Source: Echinicola shivajiensis
Lineage (GTDB): Bacteria; Bacteroidota; Bacteroidia; Cytophagales; Cyclobacteriaceae
Reading direction: 5' to 3'
Assembly (NCBI RefSeq): GCF_018642165.1
Contig: NZ_JAHHZM010000007.1
Span: 1-64,000, forward strand
Length of the DNA stretch: 64,000 bases
Each line of letters starts with the position of its first letter. Position 1 is the first letter of the stretch. Below the pieces are notes generated by a model. That model ran no database searches. It was not told the origin of the DNA and was given only the letters and a program-made list of their open reading frames with translations. Made by a program: the position numbers and the translations under genes. Below, piece after piece: positions 1 to 6,470 of this stretch.

Positions 1-130
1 TTAAACTTGATCTTTCAAAAGTGGCACAGTTCGAACCGAAATCCCAACTGGAAATGGCACGGTTTAAACCGAAAGGCCTGGCACAGTTTGACCGAAAAGG
101 GTGGCACAATTCAAACCGTTATATCCACCC
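1..130. mobile_element. End of an IS21-family-like insertion sequence
   Basis: Four direct, degenerate copies of a ~20-bp motif (type TGGCACRGTTYRAACCGAAA) start near 21, 55, 79 and 101. Closely spaced multiple terminal repeats of this sort are typical of IS21-family ends, where they bind the IstA transposase. No istA or istB gene is visible, so the rest of the element lies left of the window or is lost. The element probably ends just after the last repeat, near 125-130. An apparent reading frame runs through these repeats but is not treated as coding. Confidence 0.6.
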
Positions 131-146
131 AACTAGAACTGTTGCT

Positions 147-269
147 ATGACAAACCTTGTCGAATTGTTTGATATTGCTTGGAGTATAAAAAAAGAAAAT
201 CTTGATCTTGGAACAGCTCGAGAAAAGTATTTTGGCAAGGAAATAAACAAAGCTTATAATACTATGTAA
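147..269 (+). CDS. Small ORF beside the IS end, possible gene remnant
   Basis: A 40-residue frame begins at an ATG at 147 and ends TAA at 267-269. It reads MTNLVELFDIAW and then a charged stretch ending KAYNTM. I recognise no family. It abuts the IS21-like repeats, so it may be the 3' remnant of a gene cut by the insertion, or not expressed at all. The next 220 bases hold no further recognisable feature. Confidence 0.25.
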   Translation: MTNLVELFDIAWSIKKENLDLGTAREKYFGKEINKAYNTM

Positions 270-615
270 AAATGCATTAAAACGTATTTTACATTAAACG
301 TTGTGGGCTTTAAAAAATTACTTACAAATGACTTGCTTACAAGGAGGACCGTTTTTAGAAATTAGTTTTTTGTTGACACTTGACACGGACAGACCAATGT
401 TTGTTGAAACCATCTTGACTAAACTAAAATCATTCTCACCGACAGTTGAGATGCCTGTACTTTACTATAGCAGATGATTTAAAACAAATGGCCCCTAGGG
501 CCAAAAAAAATCGGTTGAAAAACCGTAAAAAATAGCGAAATAAGCGAATTGTCAATAGGGTATATTTGTCTTAATCTCAAATGAACGCCTATTTAATAAA
601 TCACATAAAGTATTT

Positions 616-924
616 CTATCTAATAATATTCTCTTTTTTATTCTTGGATCTTTTAGCTAAGGATATATACTTTTTCATGTCAAAGTTATAGAGCTCCTTT
701 ATAGACACTTTTACTTGTAACGATATTTTTAAGAGGGTTTCGTAGGTAGGATTTGTATTACCTCTCTCAATCTCTCCAATTGTTTTTTTGGCAAAACCGG
801 TGCGATAGCCCAATTCTTCTTGTGAAAGTGGTTTATTTGTTTCAGCGTCAATAACTTTCTCTCTAAGTTCTCTAATTCTATACCCTAAAGCCTCTTTCTC
901 TTCTTTGAAACTATTCTCTTTCAT
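616..924 (-). CDS. XRE-family (HTH_3) transcriptional regulator, copy A
   Basis: A 102-residue protein. Residues ~12-80 form a Cro/CI-type helix-turn-helix: IRELREK, then LSQEELGYRTGFAKKTIGEIERG and NPTYETLLKISLQ, the usual fold for operator binding. The tail is short and basic. The protein sequence is identical to that of the copy at 1526-1834. Three codons differ silently, so the duplication is recent or kept homogeneous. A degenerate palindrome lies just upstream of the start and is a plausible autoregulatory operator. It has no toxin partner, so I do not call it an antitoxin. Confidence 0.85.
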   Translation of the reverse strand: MKENSFKEEKEALGYRIRELREKVIDAETNKPLSQEELGYRTGFAKKTIGEIERGNTNPTYETLLKISLQVKVSIKELYNFDMKKYISLAKRSKNKKENIIR

Positions 925-957
925 GTGAATAAAATTCCTGGTTTAAAACCGAAAAAA

Positions 958-975
958 AGATATATGTATGTATCC
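958..975. promoter_or_regulatory. Degenerate palindrome upstream of XRE copy A
   Basis: The 18-bp sequence AGATATATGTATGTATCC occupies the same place as the perfect palindrome upstream of copy B and differs from it at three positions. If the palindrome is an operator, copy A should be bound more weakly and so be regulated differently from copy B. Confidence 0.45.
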
Positions 976-1084
976 TTAAAATATTTATTTTATGACTGCT
1001 ATCGAGTCAGACACTTTTAATTTACTGTCCAAAAAATTATTTTGTTTATTTTAAGATCAATCTCTAACAAGAACCAGAGGGAGA

Positions 1085-1393
1085 TTATTTTTTCTCTAGT
1101 TCTTTAATATACTTATCTACATTAATTTCTAATTCGAAGAGGCTTATTGTCTTTAAATTTAACGCTTTGGCTAAAAAAATTAATTTATCTAAGGTGGGAT
1201 TGGCTTCTCCTCTTTCTATTGTCCCAATTAAGAATTTGGTCAAACTAGTATTATTGTCAGCAAGTTCTTGTTGGGAAATATGTTCTTTATCATACTCTTT
1301 ACTTGGTATTTTTTCCCTAAGTTTTAATAAATATTTTCCAAGTTTTTCCTTTTCAGTCACTTTTCTTCCATTTAGCAATCTTAAATTTCTCAC
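1085..1393 (-). CDS. XRE-family transcriptional regulator (middle gene)
   Basis: A 102-residue protein with a helix-turn-helix of the same class as its neighbours (YLLKLREKIPSKEYDKEHISQQEL, then FLIGTIERGEANPTLDKL, roughly residues 20-85). Overall identity to the flanking pair is low. It lies between the two duplicated copies in the same orientation, which suggests unequal recombination between repeat arms placed the second copy around it. No obvious partner gene is present. Confidence 0.8.
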   Translation of the reverse strand: MRNLRLLNGRKVTEKEKLGKYLLKLREKIPSKEYDKEHISQQELADNNTSLTKFLIGTIERGEANPTLDKLIFLAKALNLKTISLFELEINVDKYIKELEKK

Positions 1394-1525
1394 TTACTCC
1401 CCCCAGGGCCATATAAAAATCGGTCGAAAAACCGTAAAAAATAGCGAAATAAGCGAATTCTCAACAGGGGTATATTTGTCTTAATCTCAAATGAACGCTT
1501 ATTTAATAAATCACATAAAGTATTT

Positions 1526-1834
1526 CTATCTAATAATATTCTCTTTTTTATTCTTAGATCTTTTAGCTAAGGATATATACTTTTTCATGTCAAAGTTATA
1601 GAGCTCCTTTATAGATACTTTTACTTGTAACGATATTTTTAAGAGGGTTTCGTAGGTAGGATTTGTATTACCTCTCTCAATCTCTCCAATTGTTTTTTTG
1701 GCAAAACCGGTGCGATAACCCAATTCTTCTTGTGAAAGTGGTTTATTTGTTTCAGCGTCAATAACTTTCTCTCTAAGTTCTCTAATTCTATACCCTAAAG
1801 CCTCTTTCTCTTCTTTGAAACTATTCTCTTTCAT
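1526..1834 (-). CDS. XRE-family transcriptional regulator, copy B
   Basis: A 102-residue HTH_3 regulator with exactly the same amino-acid sequence as the gene at 616-924. The start codon is followed upstream (to the right) by a perfect 18-bp palindrome 34 bases away, the likely operator. It is the gene closest to the sigma/Cas12f-like operon but transcribed divergently from it. A regulatory link between the two is possible but is not shown by the sequence. Confidence 0.85.
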   Translation of the reverse strand: MKENSFKEEKEALGYRIRELREKVIDAETNKPLSQEELGYRTGFAKKTIGEIERGNTNPTYETLLKISLQVKVSIKELYNFDMKKYISLAKRSKNKKENIIR

Positions 1835-1868
1835 GAGAATAAAATTCCTGCTTTAAAACCGAAAAAAA

Positions 1869-1886
1869 GGATACATATATGTATCC
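1869..1886. promoter_or_regulatory. Perfect 18-bp palindrome, probable XRE operator
   Basis: GGATACATATATGTATCC is a perfect inverted repeat just upstream of the XRE start at 1834. Its size and position fit a dimeric Cro/CI-type autoregulatory site. Function is inferred only. Confidence 0.55.
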
Positions 1887-1905
1887 TTTAAATATTTTTT
1901 TTATC

Positions 1906-2244
1906 TTTGATATGAATACATATATCTGCAATTCTTCAAATAGAAAATACTAGAAGCAATTGCTTTGAGTCTCCAATCGGAAAACTGGCACTTTTCTTTT
2001 AGGAACGAGATGATAAGCAGATTTGCTCACGACCCGGGCGTGGGCTCTCTTATCGTTCCAATGGTATGCCAGTACCTCTGATTAGATAAGTAGAGTTCCA
2101 CGCCTTCCTATTTTATATTCCAGGGGTGTTCGGAATGTACTTCTCCTCCAAAGCAAAGGTTTCTGCATAGGATCATTATGAAGTCTTGCAAGGGAATTCT
2201 TTTACCTTAAGTATTCCAAATACAAACGCTATCTGCAAAACTTT
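1906..2244. other. Non-coding leader with stable predicted folds before the sigma gene
   Basis: No gene is supported here. The segment 2002-2059 can fold into a closed structure: GGAACG pairs with CGTTCC and ATAAG with CTTAT across a bulge. Inside lie the hairpins AGCA-gatt-TGCT and CACG-acccggg-CGTG. A further hairpin GGTA-tgccag-TACC follows near 2064. This may be an untranslated leader or an independent small RNA. It does not resemble the guide RNA modules downstream of 4116. Confidence 0.35.
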
Positions 2245-3048
2245 ATGCTTATGAAAAGTATGCACAAGCCCATGGAAAAGTATTATGAATTATTAAAAAA
2301 AGGCGACCCTTATGCTTTAGAACAAATTCATACCCAATATCGTGGCATCATCTTTTGGATCGGTAGAAGAATACTGAATGATCAGTTTGCAATAGAAACT
2401 TTAGTTCAGGATACTTTTTTAAAATTATGGTTTTATAGGGACAGAATAGAAAGACCTGAGCATATTCTCTATTTCTTAAAGTTTGTGATGAAAAAGGAAT
2501 GCATCTCCTACTATTATAAACCCAGAAATAAGTTTTTAAGGGAAGTCAATTCATTAGAGGATTATGATAATTACCAAGACTATATGGTGGGCTACGACCC
2601 GGAAAGTGTGTCTGAAAATCTGAAAGACCAGGAATCGGAACAAAAAGCCTTCGACCGAATCCAAACTATATTGCCATTGCTCAATGCAGAAAGAAGGAAT
2701 TTGATTGGACTCTGTTTAAAATATGGCTTTCAGTATAAAGCCATTGCCCAGGTTATGGGAAAGGGTATCACTGAAACCAGTAATGAGATAAAACGGGCTA
2801 TTCAGGACATTAAAACCATCGTACATCATGGAAATACAAGCGCATATAAGCAAAAATCTCCTGGTAGTGATATAAAAGGTCCAGAGGAGATGACCGAGGA
2901 ACAGGAAAGGATATTGGAACTCAGATGCCATATGAAGTATTCCTTTGCGCTAATTGCCGAAGCGCTGAACCTGTCTCAAAAGGAAGCTCACAAAGAATTT
3001 GTTACCGCATATAAACTATGGAAGGAAAAACAGTTCGAATCCGTTTAG
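2245..3048 (+). CDS. ECF-type RNA polymerase sigma factor linked to a Cas12f-like protein
   Basis: Up to 267 residues. In-frame ATGs at 2245, 2251, 2260 and 2272 leave the start uncertain; [12 protein letters not shown] at 2272 resembles the usual beginning of Bacteroidota ECF sigmas. Region 2 (~30-105) is clear: [20 protein letters not shown], then [15 protein letters not shown]. Region 4 (~150-205) has [20 protein letters not shown] and [10 protein letters not shown]. Region 4 is followed by about 60 extra residues that resemble a second region-4-like helix-turn-helix ([13 protein letters not shown], then [19 protein letters not shown]). Typical ECF sigmas end near 180-200 residues, so this extension is unusual. 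The stop is one base from the next gene's start, so the two are translated together. No anti-sigma/FecR gene is present. I infer that it is recruited to DNA by the Cas12f-like partner rather than released by a transmembrane signal. Confidence 0.88.
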   Translation: MLMKSMHKPMEKYYELLKKGDPYALEQIHTQYRGIIFWIGRRILNDQFAIETLVQDTFLKLWFYRDRIERPEHILYFLKFVMKKECISYYYKPRNKFLREVNSLEDYDNYQDYMVGYDPESVSENLKDQESEQKAFDRIQTILPLLNAERRNLIGLCLKYGFQYKAIAQVMGKGITETSNEIKRAIQDIKTIVHHGNTSAYKQKSPGSDIKGPEEMTEEQERILELRCHMKYSFALIAEALNLSQKEAHKEFVTAYKLWKEKQFESV

Positions 3049-3049
3049 C

Positions 3050-4147
3050 ATGGAAAACCCTACACTAAAATTAACAAGGAAGATCCAGTTATTGGTTGAC
3101 CTGCCCACCAAAGAAGAAAAGAAGGAAGCATTGAGTACGCTTTACCGATGGCGGAATCGATGTTTTAGAGCAGCCAACCTTATCGTTTCCCATTTGTATG
3201 TACAAGAAATGATTAAGGATTTTTTTTATCTCACAGAAGGGGTCAGGTATAAACTGGCCGATGAAAAGAAAGATGCAGATGGCATCTTGGAACGTTCCCG
3301 TATCGGTAGCACCTATCGGGTGGTATCAAATCGCTTTAAAGGCGAAGTCCCTACCGATATTTTGTCATGTATGAATAACACCTTACTATCTACTTTTAAT
3401 AAAAATAAATTGGAATATTGGAAAGGTCTACGTTCTCTGGAAAACTTAAGACGAGACATTGCTTTTCCATTTAGGCCAAGGAACATAAAAAGCCTATCCT
3501 ATGAAGAAGATAAAAAAGCTTTTTGCTTTCATTTATTTAAAATTCCATTTAAGACCTATTTAGGTGGAGATTTTACCGACAAAAGACAACTATTAGCGCG
3601 TTTGCTAAATGATGATATTAAGCTATGCACTTCACATATTAAACTCGAAGATGGAAAAATCTTTTGGCTGGCAGTATTTGAAATTGAAAAGGAAGAGCAC
3701 GGCCTGAAACCCGAGGTAATAGCAGAAGCATCACTCTCTCTGGAATGCCCTATAGTGGTAAAAACCGGTAAGACAAAACTCAGTATTGGAACCAGAGAAG
3801 AGTTTCTTTACAGGAGGTTGGCCATACAAGCAGCCTGTAGAAGGGCACAGATGGGCGCTACCTACTGCAAATCAGGAAAAGGACGTAAACGAAAACTTAA
3901 AGCTGTGAACAAGTTTCACCATATGGAAGCTGATTATATACGTGATCGTATACATCTATACAGCAGAAAACTCATTGATTTCTGTATTAAACATCAGGTA
4001 GGAACTCTTATTTTATTAAATCAGGAGGATAAGATCGGAATAGCTAAGGAGGAAGAATTTGTATTACGGAACTGGAGTTATTATGAACTCATGACAAAAA
4101 TAAAGTACAAAGCCGAGAAAGCAGGGATTGAACTTATTGTAGATTAA
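3050..4147 (+). CDS. Nuclease-dead Cas12f/TnpB-like RNA-guided protein (dCas12f-like)
   Basis: 365 residues from the ATG one base after the sigma stop; an upstream TTG start is less likely. The C-terminal third has the TnpB/Cas12f layout: an arginine/lysine-rich bridge (RRLAIQAACRRAQ, KSGKGRKRKLKAVNKFHHME), a RuvC-II strand (GTLILLNQEDK) and the hallmark segment LRNWSYYELMTKIKYKAEKAGIEL (~340-363). Catalytic residues are lost: the RuvC-I motif usually GIDLGI reads EASLSL (~226-231, Asp to Ser228), and the RuvC-II Glu aligns with Asn324. The protein stops right after GIELIVD, so the CxxC zinc finger and the RuvC-III Asp are absent. It should bind guide RNA and target DNA without cutting. Pairing with an ECF sigma and 3'-overlapping RNA modules matches what I recall of recently reported dCas12f-sigmaE RNA-guided transcription. 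There are no transposase TnpA and no CRISPR array. Confidence 0.85.
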   Translation: MENPTLKLTRKIQLLVDLPTKEEKKEALSTLYRWRNRCFRAANLIVSHLYVQEMIKDFFYLTEGVRYKLADEKKDADGILERSRIGSTYRVVSNRFKGEVPTDILSCMNNTLLSTFNKNKLEYWKGLRSLENLRRDIAFPFRPRNIKSLSYEEDKKAFCFHLFKIPFKTYLGGDFTDKRQLLARLLNDDIKLCTSHIKLEDGKIFWLAVFEIEKEEHGLKPEVIAEASLSLECPIVVKTGKTKLSIGTREEFLYRRLAIQAACRRAQMGATYCKSGKGRKRKLKAVNKFHHMEADYIRDRIHLYSRKLIDFCIKHQVGTLILLNQEDKIGIAKEEEFVLRNWSYYELMTKIKYKAEKAGIELIVD

Positions 4148-4260
4148 CAAATGAATCGAGGGTGCTTGTTCACCCGTAAAGTGAGGTCTAGGACACTCAC
4201 CAAATGCAAACAGCATATACAACAAAAATCCGATCTAATTAAATCAGCAGGGGCTTCGAC
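4116..4260 (+). ncRNA. Putative guide RNA 1 (scaffold plus 3' guide)
   Basis: The module begins inside the last codons of the Cas12f-like gene, as omega RNAs of TnpB do. Three consecutive hairpins are visible: GGGTG-cttgtt-CACCC (4160-4175), GTGAGGTC-tag-GAC-a-CTCAC (4181-4200) and ATGC-aaaca-GCAT (4204-4216). ATACAAC follows (to 4223). The guide would then start near 4224 (AAAAATCCGATCTAATTAAA). The exact scaffold/guide junction and the 3' end are inferred. A second copy at 4388-4558 shares the hairpins but differs in this 3' segment. Confidence 0.7.
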
Positions 4261-4282
4261 TTAAGTTTATCCTTTGCTAACC

Positions 4283-4390
4283 CGCGTTTGCAACGCGATT
4301 TGCTAAATCCAAGCATTTGCAATGCGGTTTTAAAATGAATTGTAGCGTTTAAAACGCTTAGATTTAGGAGTGCTTGTTACAAACGAGGAC
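4283..4390. repeat. Cluster of REP-like palindromes
   Basis: Short palindromes centred on TTGCAA or similar: CGCGTTTGCAACGCG (4283-4297), GCATTTGCAATGC (4313-4325) and AGCGTTTAAAACGCT (4344-4358). The arms CTAAATC and GATTTAG close a larger fold. A half-copy ACAAACGAGGAC sits at 4379-4390, and its full palindrome occurs at 7541 and 12770. The cluster replaces the right arm of the terminator-like hairpin that follows guide RNA 2, so it probably inserted after the module was duplicated. Confidence 0.6.
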
Positions 4391-4558
4391 AAGATAGGAT
4401 AGAACTTATTGTAGAATAACAAATGTATCGAGGGTGCTTGTTCACCCATAAAGTGAGGTCTACGACACTCACTAAATGCAAACAGCATATACAACAAGAA
4501 TCCAATTTAACTAAATCAGCAGTGCTTCGACTTAAGTTTATTCTGAGCTAAGTCGAAG
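4388..4558 (+). ncRNA. Putative guide RNA 2 (tandem copy of the module)
   Basis: A near-copy of 4116-4280, including the last eight codons of the upstream gene (here reading RIELIVE then stop). Hairpins: GGGTG..CACCC (4432-4447), GTGAGGTC-tac-GAC-a-CTCAC (4453-4472; the change from copy 1 falls in the loop) and ATGC..GCAT (4476-4488). ATACAAC ends at 4495, and the guide candidate begins at 4496 (AAGAATCCAATTTAACTAAA). Compared with copy 1, the first ~21 guide bases carry four transitions. The ~80-base scaffold also carries four changes, mostly in loops or spacers. This fits two guides with a common ancestor and distinct or allelic targets. Confidence 0.68.
4525..4558 (+). terminator. Perfect 10-bp stem after guide RNA 2
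   Basis: CTTCGACTTA pairs exactly with TAAGTCGAAG across a 14-base loop. It is placed to end or protect the guide transcript. There is no long U-tract, so it is a weak intrinsic terminator at best. The sequence also belongs to a common dispersed Bacteroidota palindrome family (..GTCGAAGGGCTCAGCCTGACAC). The remaining 150 bases up to 4710 hold nothing I recognise. Confidence 0.4.
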
Positions 4559-4774
4559 GGCTCAGCCTGACACATTAAGTATTTCCCTGTCAATAGTAAG
4601 GAAGTGAGGTCTGCTTTTCCCAGGCAGGCAATCTCATTTATAAAATACAAGACGCTCCGCTGTATAGGTGTCTCAAAGTGAATTGCTCAAGAACAGATCC
4701 CCCTGTTTCTCCTTTCTCCTCCTAAATTAAAAGTCCAATCACACTAAAAGACTAAAATTTTACCAATTATATCT

Positions 4775-4800
4775 AAAAATACCCCATATGGGGTATTTTT
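4775..4800. terminator. Bidirectional terminator-like 26-bp palindrome
   Basis: A perfect 26-bp palindrome centred on CATATG. Its arms are ACCCC/GGGGT flanked by A5T and AT5, so each strand gives a GC stem followed by a T-run. It insulates the cassette downstream from the guide RNA region. Confidence 0.6.
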
Positions 4801-4818
4801 TGTTTTTTGGGGATTGGT

Positions 4819-4826
4819 TATGTTTG
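4819..4826 (+). promoter_or_regulatory. Putative -7 box in module repeat 1
   Basis: TATGTTTG fits the Bacteroidota -7 consensus TAnnTTTG. It lies 130 bases upstream of the 4953 gene in a segment conserved in both copies of the module repeat, so it is a candidate promoter carried with the module. Confidence 0.4.
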
Positions 4827-4952
4827 GGATTAATCAATTTTCAAACATTTATAAGTGAATGTAAATGCTTGAAAATGGGAAAAATATAAGAGATATAAAC
4901 GCAATGCGTTTATTTACTCGTTGTGTGTAATTAAAAAAGAACCCGCTGATAA

Positions 4953-5396
4953 TTGACAAAATTAATTGAAATAAAGCGAACCCCATATGAAGAGCCTTAT
5001 CACATTAATCTGATTTTTAAGGCTACGAATGGAGAAAGTGCAGGACAGCTTGAGATTTATGATAATGCGGATAGACTGAAAAAGTTAGCGGACATTCTTG
5101 AAGATTTTCCGTTTGAAGATGAGAAGCAATATTTATGGGAGTTGGGATCTGAAAAACCCGAAGACAGATTTGCATTCTATTTTAAATGTGAGTTCTCATT
5201 AATAAAACACACGAGCGACTGTTTAGTAGGGATTAGATTGAATAACAACGAAGAAGGAATTGAAAAATCCATATCTGAATTTAATATTCAATGTAAACCA
5301 GCAGAATTGAATAAACTGGGACAACTATTCCGTGAATTCTCGAAATTGAAAACAGAAACTCTGACTTGGCATGGGTTAGATGGAAAAGTAGAGTAG
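4953..5396 (+). CDS. Hypothetical protein, cassette cargo
   Basis: 147 residues from a TTG start; the first in-frame ATG is further inside. The protein is acidic and soluble, with no signal peptide or membrane segment. It has an N-terminal beta-rich stretch (YHINLIFKATNGESAGQLEIYDN) and a C-terminal half with helices (AELNKLGQLFREFSKLK). I do not recognise the family. It starts 30 bases after a module boundary and precedes an immunity-like gene by 17 bases, so the two probably form a cassette. The size and acidity resemble immunity proteins of polymorphic toxins, but no toxin is attached. Confidence 0.6.
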   Translation: MTKLIEIKRTPYEEPYHINLIFKATNGESAGQLEIYDNADRLKKLADILEDFPFEDEKQYLWELGSEKPEDRFAFYFKCEFSLIKHTSDCLVGIRLNNNEEGIEKSISEFNIQCKPAELNKLGQLFREFSKLKTETLTWHGLDGKVE

Positions 5397-5413
5397 GCGC
5401 AATATAAGATAAT

Positions 5414-5704
5414 ATGACCAATAAATTAAAACTGGGAGAATTAGAAAGAAGAATTGATGAGGTCTTATTTTATGTTTGGGACCCAATTGGAGTATCTGAC
5501 ACCCCCGCTGCTAGAGGTGAGTACAGTTCCTACACTATGACAATTCTCAAATGTGTTCTTGAGGAAGATATTAAGAAGATTGCACACCAGTTGGGTAAAA
5601 TTGAATCAAGCTCAATGGGATTAGGAATCAATGAAACAAAAAATTTAGAAATCGCTGAATTACTGGTGGACTTTAAGTACTCAGTAGACGAAGGATTAAA
5701 ATAA
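5414..5704 (+). CDS. Small immunity-like protein (WDPIGV...EYxxY type)
   Basis: 96 residues. The motif VLFYVWDPIGVSDTPAARGEY followed by SSYTMTILKCVLEED and a helical tail is shared, as far as I recall, by small immunity-like or DUF1871-like proteins scattered in contact-dependent toxin loci. There is no signal peptide. It is the second gene of a two-gene cassette, and its stop lies just before the cassette boundary at 5707. The exact family is uncertain. Confidence 0.55.
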   Translation: MTNKLKLGELERRIDEVLFYVWDPIGVSDTPAARGEYSSYTMTILKCVLEEDIKKIAHQLGKIESSSMGLGINETKNLEIAELLVDFKYSVDEGLK

Positions 5705-5706
5705 CT

Positions 5707-5790
5707 ACACACAATAACTAAGCATTCGTTTGGCCGGAACGGCCAAACCTGAATGCAGTGTTGAACGAGTGGTGCCAGGAAAGGGATAAT
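5707..5790. repeat. Palindromic cassette boundary, right side of module 1
   Basis: CACACAA complements the TTGTGTG that opens this module at 4921-4927. A hairpin follows: GCATTC, GGCCG-gaa-CGGCC and GAATGC, then GTGTTGAACGAGT, whose AACGAGT is the inverse of ACTCGTT at the module's left edge. A related element at 12290-12420 has GGCTG-gaa-CAGCC in the same place, a compensatory change that argues for a conserved folded structure. The layout recalls integron attC sites, but canonical core sites are not evident. Confidence 0.5.
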
Positions 5791-6032
5791 TATGGGGAAA
5801 GCTTTTTCCCCCTTTTGTGTTTTTGGAGGTTCGGGGTCAAAAAGCACGGTGCTTTTAGAACTTGTTTTCTTTCTTTTTGGCAGTGTTTAGGTTTTTCTTT
5901 GTTTGGCTTATAGTCCTTTGGACAGCTTTACGGGCTGTTTTTTGGTTTTTTGCAATTGTAAATCGGCTAGGATAATTAGGGTGTAATTGCAAATTACACC
6001 CAACCACCATAGATGGTTTATTCTACACCTAG
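5791..6032. other. Non-coding stretch with two palindromes
   Basis: GGGGAAA-gc-TTTTTCCCC at 5794-5812 is followed by a C/T-rich run and is a weak terminator candidate. A 23-bp palindrome with ten-base arms (GGGTGTAATT / AATTACACCC around GCA) lies at 5979-6001 and has the same TTGCAA-type centre as the REP-like elements at 4283, 7541 and 12770. No gene is supported. Confidence 0.4.
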
Positions 6033-6470
6033 GTGGGGGTTAATACTTTTCCTTCTACTTTTAATAATAGTTCAATTGGAATAGCAAATTCATTTTCATT
6101 TGCCTTTTTTGCAGGTGTTTCTGGTGAAGTAGGAGTAGTTAATGATCCTTATGGGGGAAGAAGAAGATTTTATACAGTTTCAGCTAATTTTGGTTTTGGG
6201 ATAGATTTTGGCTATAATCACAAAGAAATATTTCCAAAACCTGGAACAAAGTATCATGTAGACAATTACAAAGGGAATGGAAAGAATTTAAGTTTTGGAG
6301 CAGGATTTGTTGGAGATTCCAGAGGAGGAGATGCTAAATGGAATATTAATCCAAAATCTATGGGATATACATATAAGGAAAGAAGCACTTCGGTTTCCCC
6401 GTTAATTGGAATACCAACACCGGCAGATATTGGAGTAATTTATCAAATGGGTAGAACAAGATTTTGGTAA
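6033..6470 (+). CDS. Toxin-like C-terminal fragment, function unknown
   Basis: 145 residues from a GTG directly after an in-frame TAG. Glycine- and aromatic-rich strands dominate (FSFAFFAGVSGEVGVVNDPYGG, then YTVSANFGFGIDFGYN), giving the look of a beta-rich C-terminal domain of a larger secreted or Rhs-like protein. There is no signal peptide and no N-terminal partner domain upstream. Its stop overlaps the start of the next gene (TAATG), as in toxin-immunity pairs. The truncated left end suggests a displaced or orphan toxin tip. Similarity to polymorphic toxin type 23 is only an impression. Confidence 0.4.
   Translation: MGVNTFPSTFNNSSIGIANSFSFAFFAGVSGEVGVVNDPYGGRRRFYTVSANFGFGIDFGYNHKEIFPKPGTKYHVDNYKGNGKNLSFGAGFVGDSRGGDAKWNINPKSMGYTYKERSTSVSPLIGIPTPADIGVIYQMGRTRFW

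Larger units (their letters stand above)
491..990. repeat. Copy A of a ~0.5-kb tandem duplication
   Basis: This stretch is nearly identical to 1401-1905, offset about 910 bp. It carries a small hairpin (CGGTT-gaaa-AACCG, near 512), a plus-strand TATATTTG box at 561-568 that fits the Bacteroidota -7 consensus TAnnTTTG, a whole XRE gene and its upstream palindrome. Differences inside the gene are silent. Upstream of the gene the copies drift apart. Confidence 0.85.
1401..1905. repeat. Copy B of the ~0.5-kb tandem duplication
   Basis: Partner of 491-990. It holds the same hairpin (near 1421), the TATATTTG box at 1471-1478 and the second XRE gene. The homology runs through the gene and into the upstream AT-rich leader. 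Confidence 0.85.
4711..4923 (+). repeat. 212-bp module repeat, copy 1 (terminator + promoter)
   Basis: About 90% identical to 9061-9272. Both copies contain the same strong palindrome and the same TATGTTTG box, and both end exactly at ACTCGTTG. From there the sequences differ completely and a different gene cargo begins. This shared end marks a recombination boundary. Copy 1 also has the palindrome AAACGCAATGCGTTT, mutated in copy 2. Confidence 0.8.

Noticed and set aside
21-269. 82-residue frame running through the IS21-like repeats
   Set aside because: Its first 40 codons are the terminal repeats themselves; only the part from 147 could be a gene remnant.
4604-4616. AAGTGAGGTCTG resembling the second hairpin of the guide scaffold
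   Set aside because: No hairpin partner arm and no neighbouring scaffold hairpins; at best a worn fragment.
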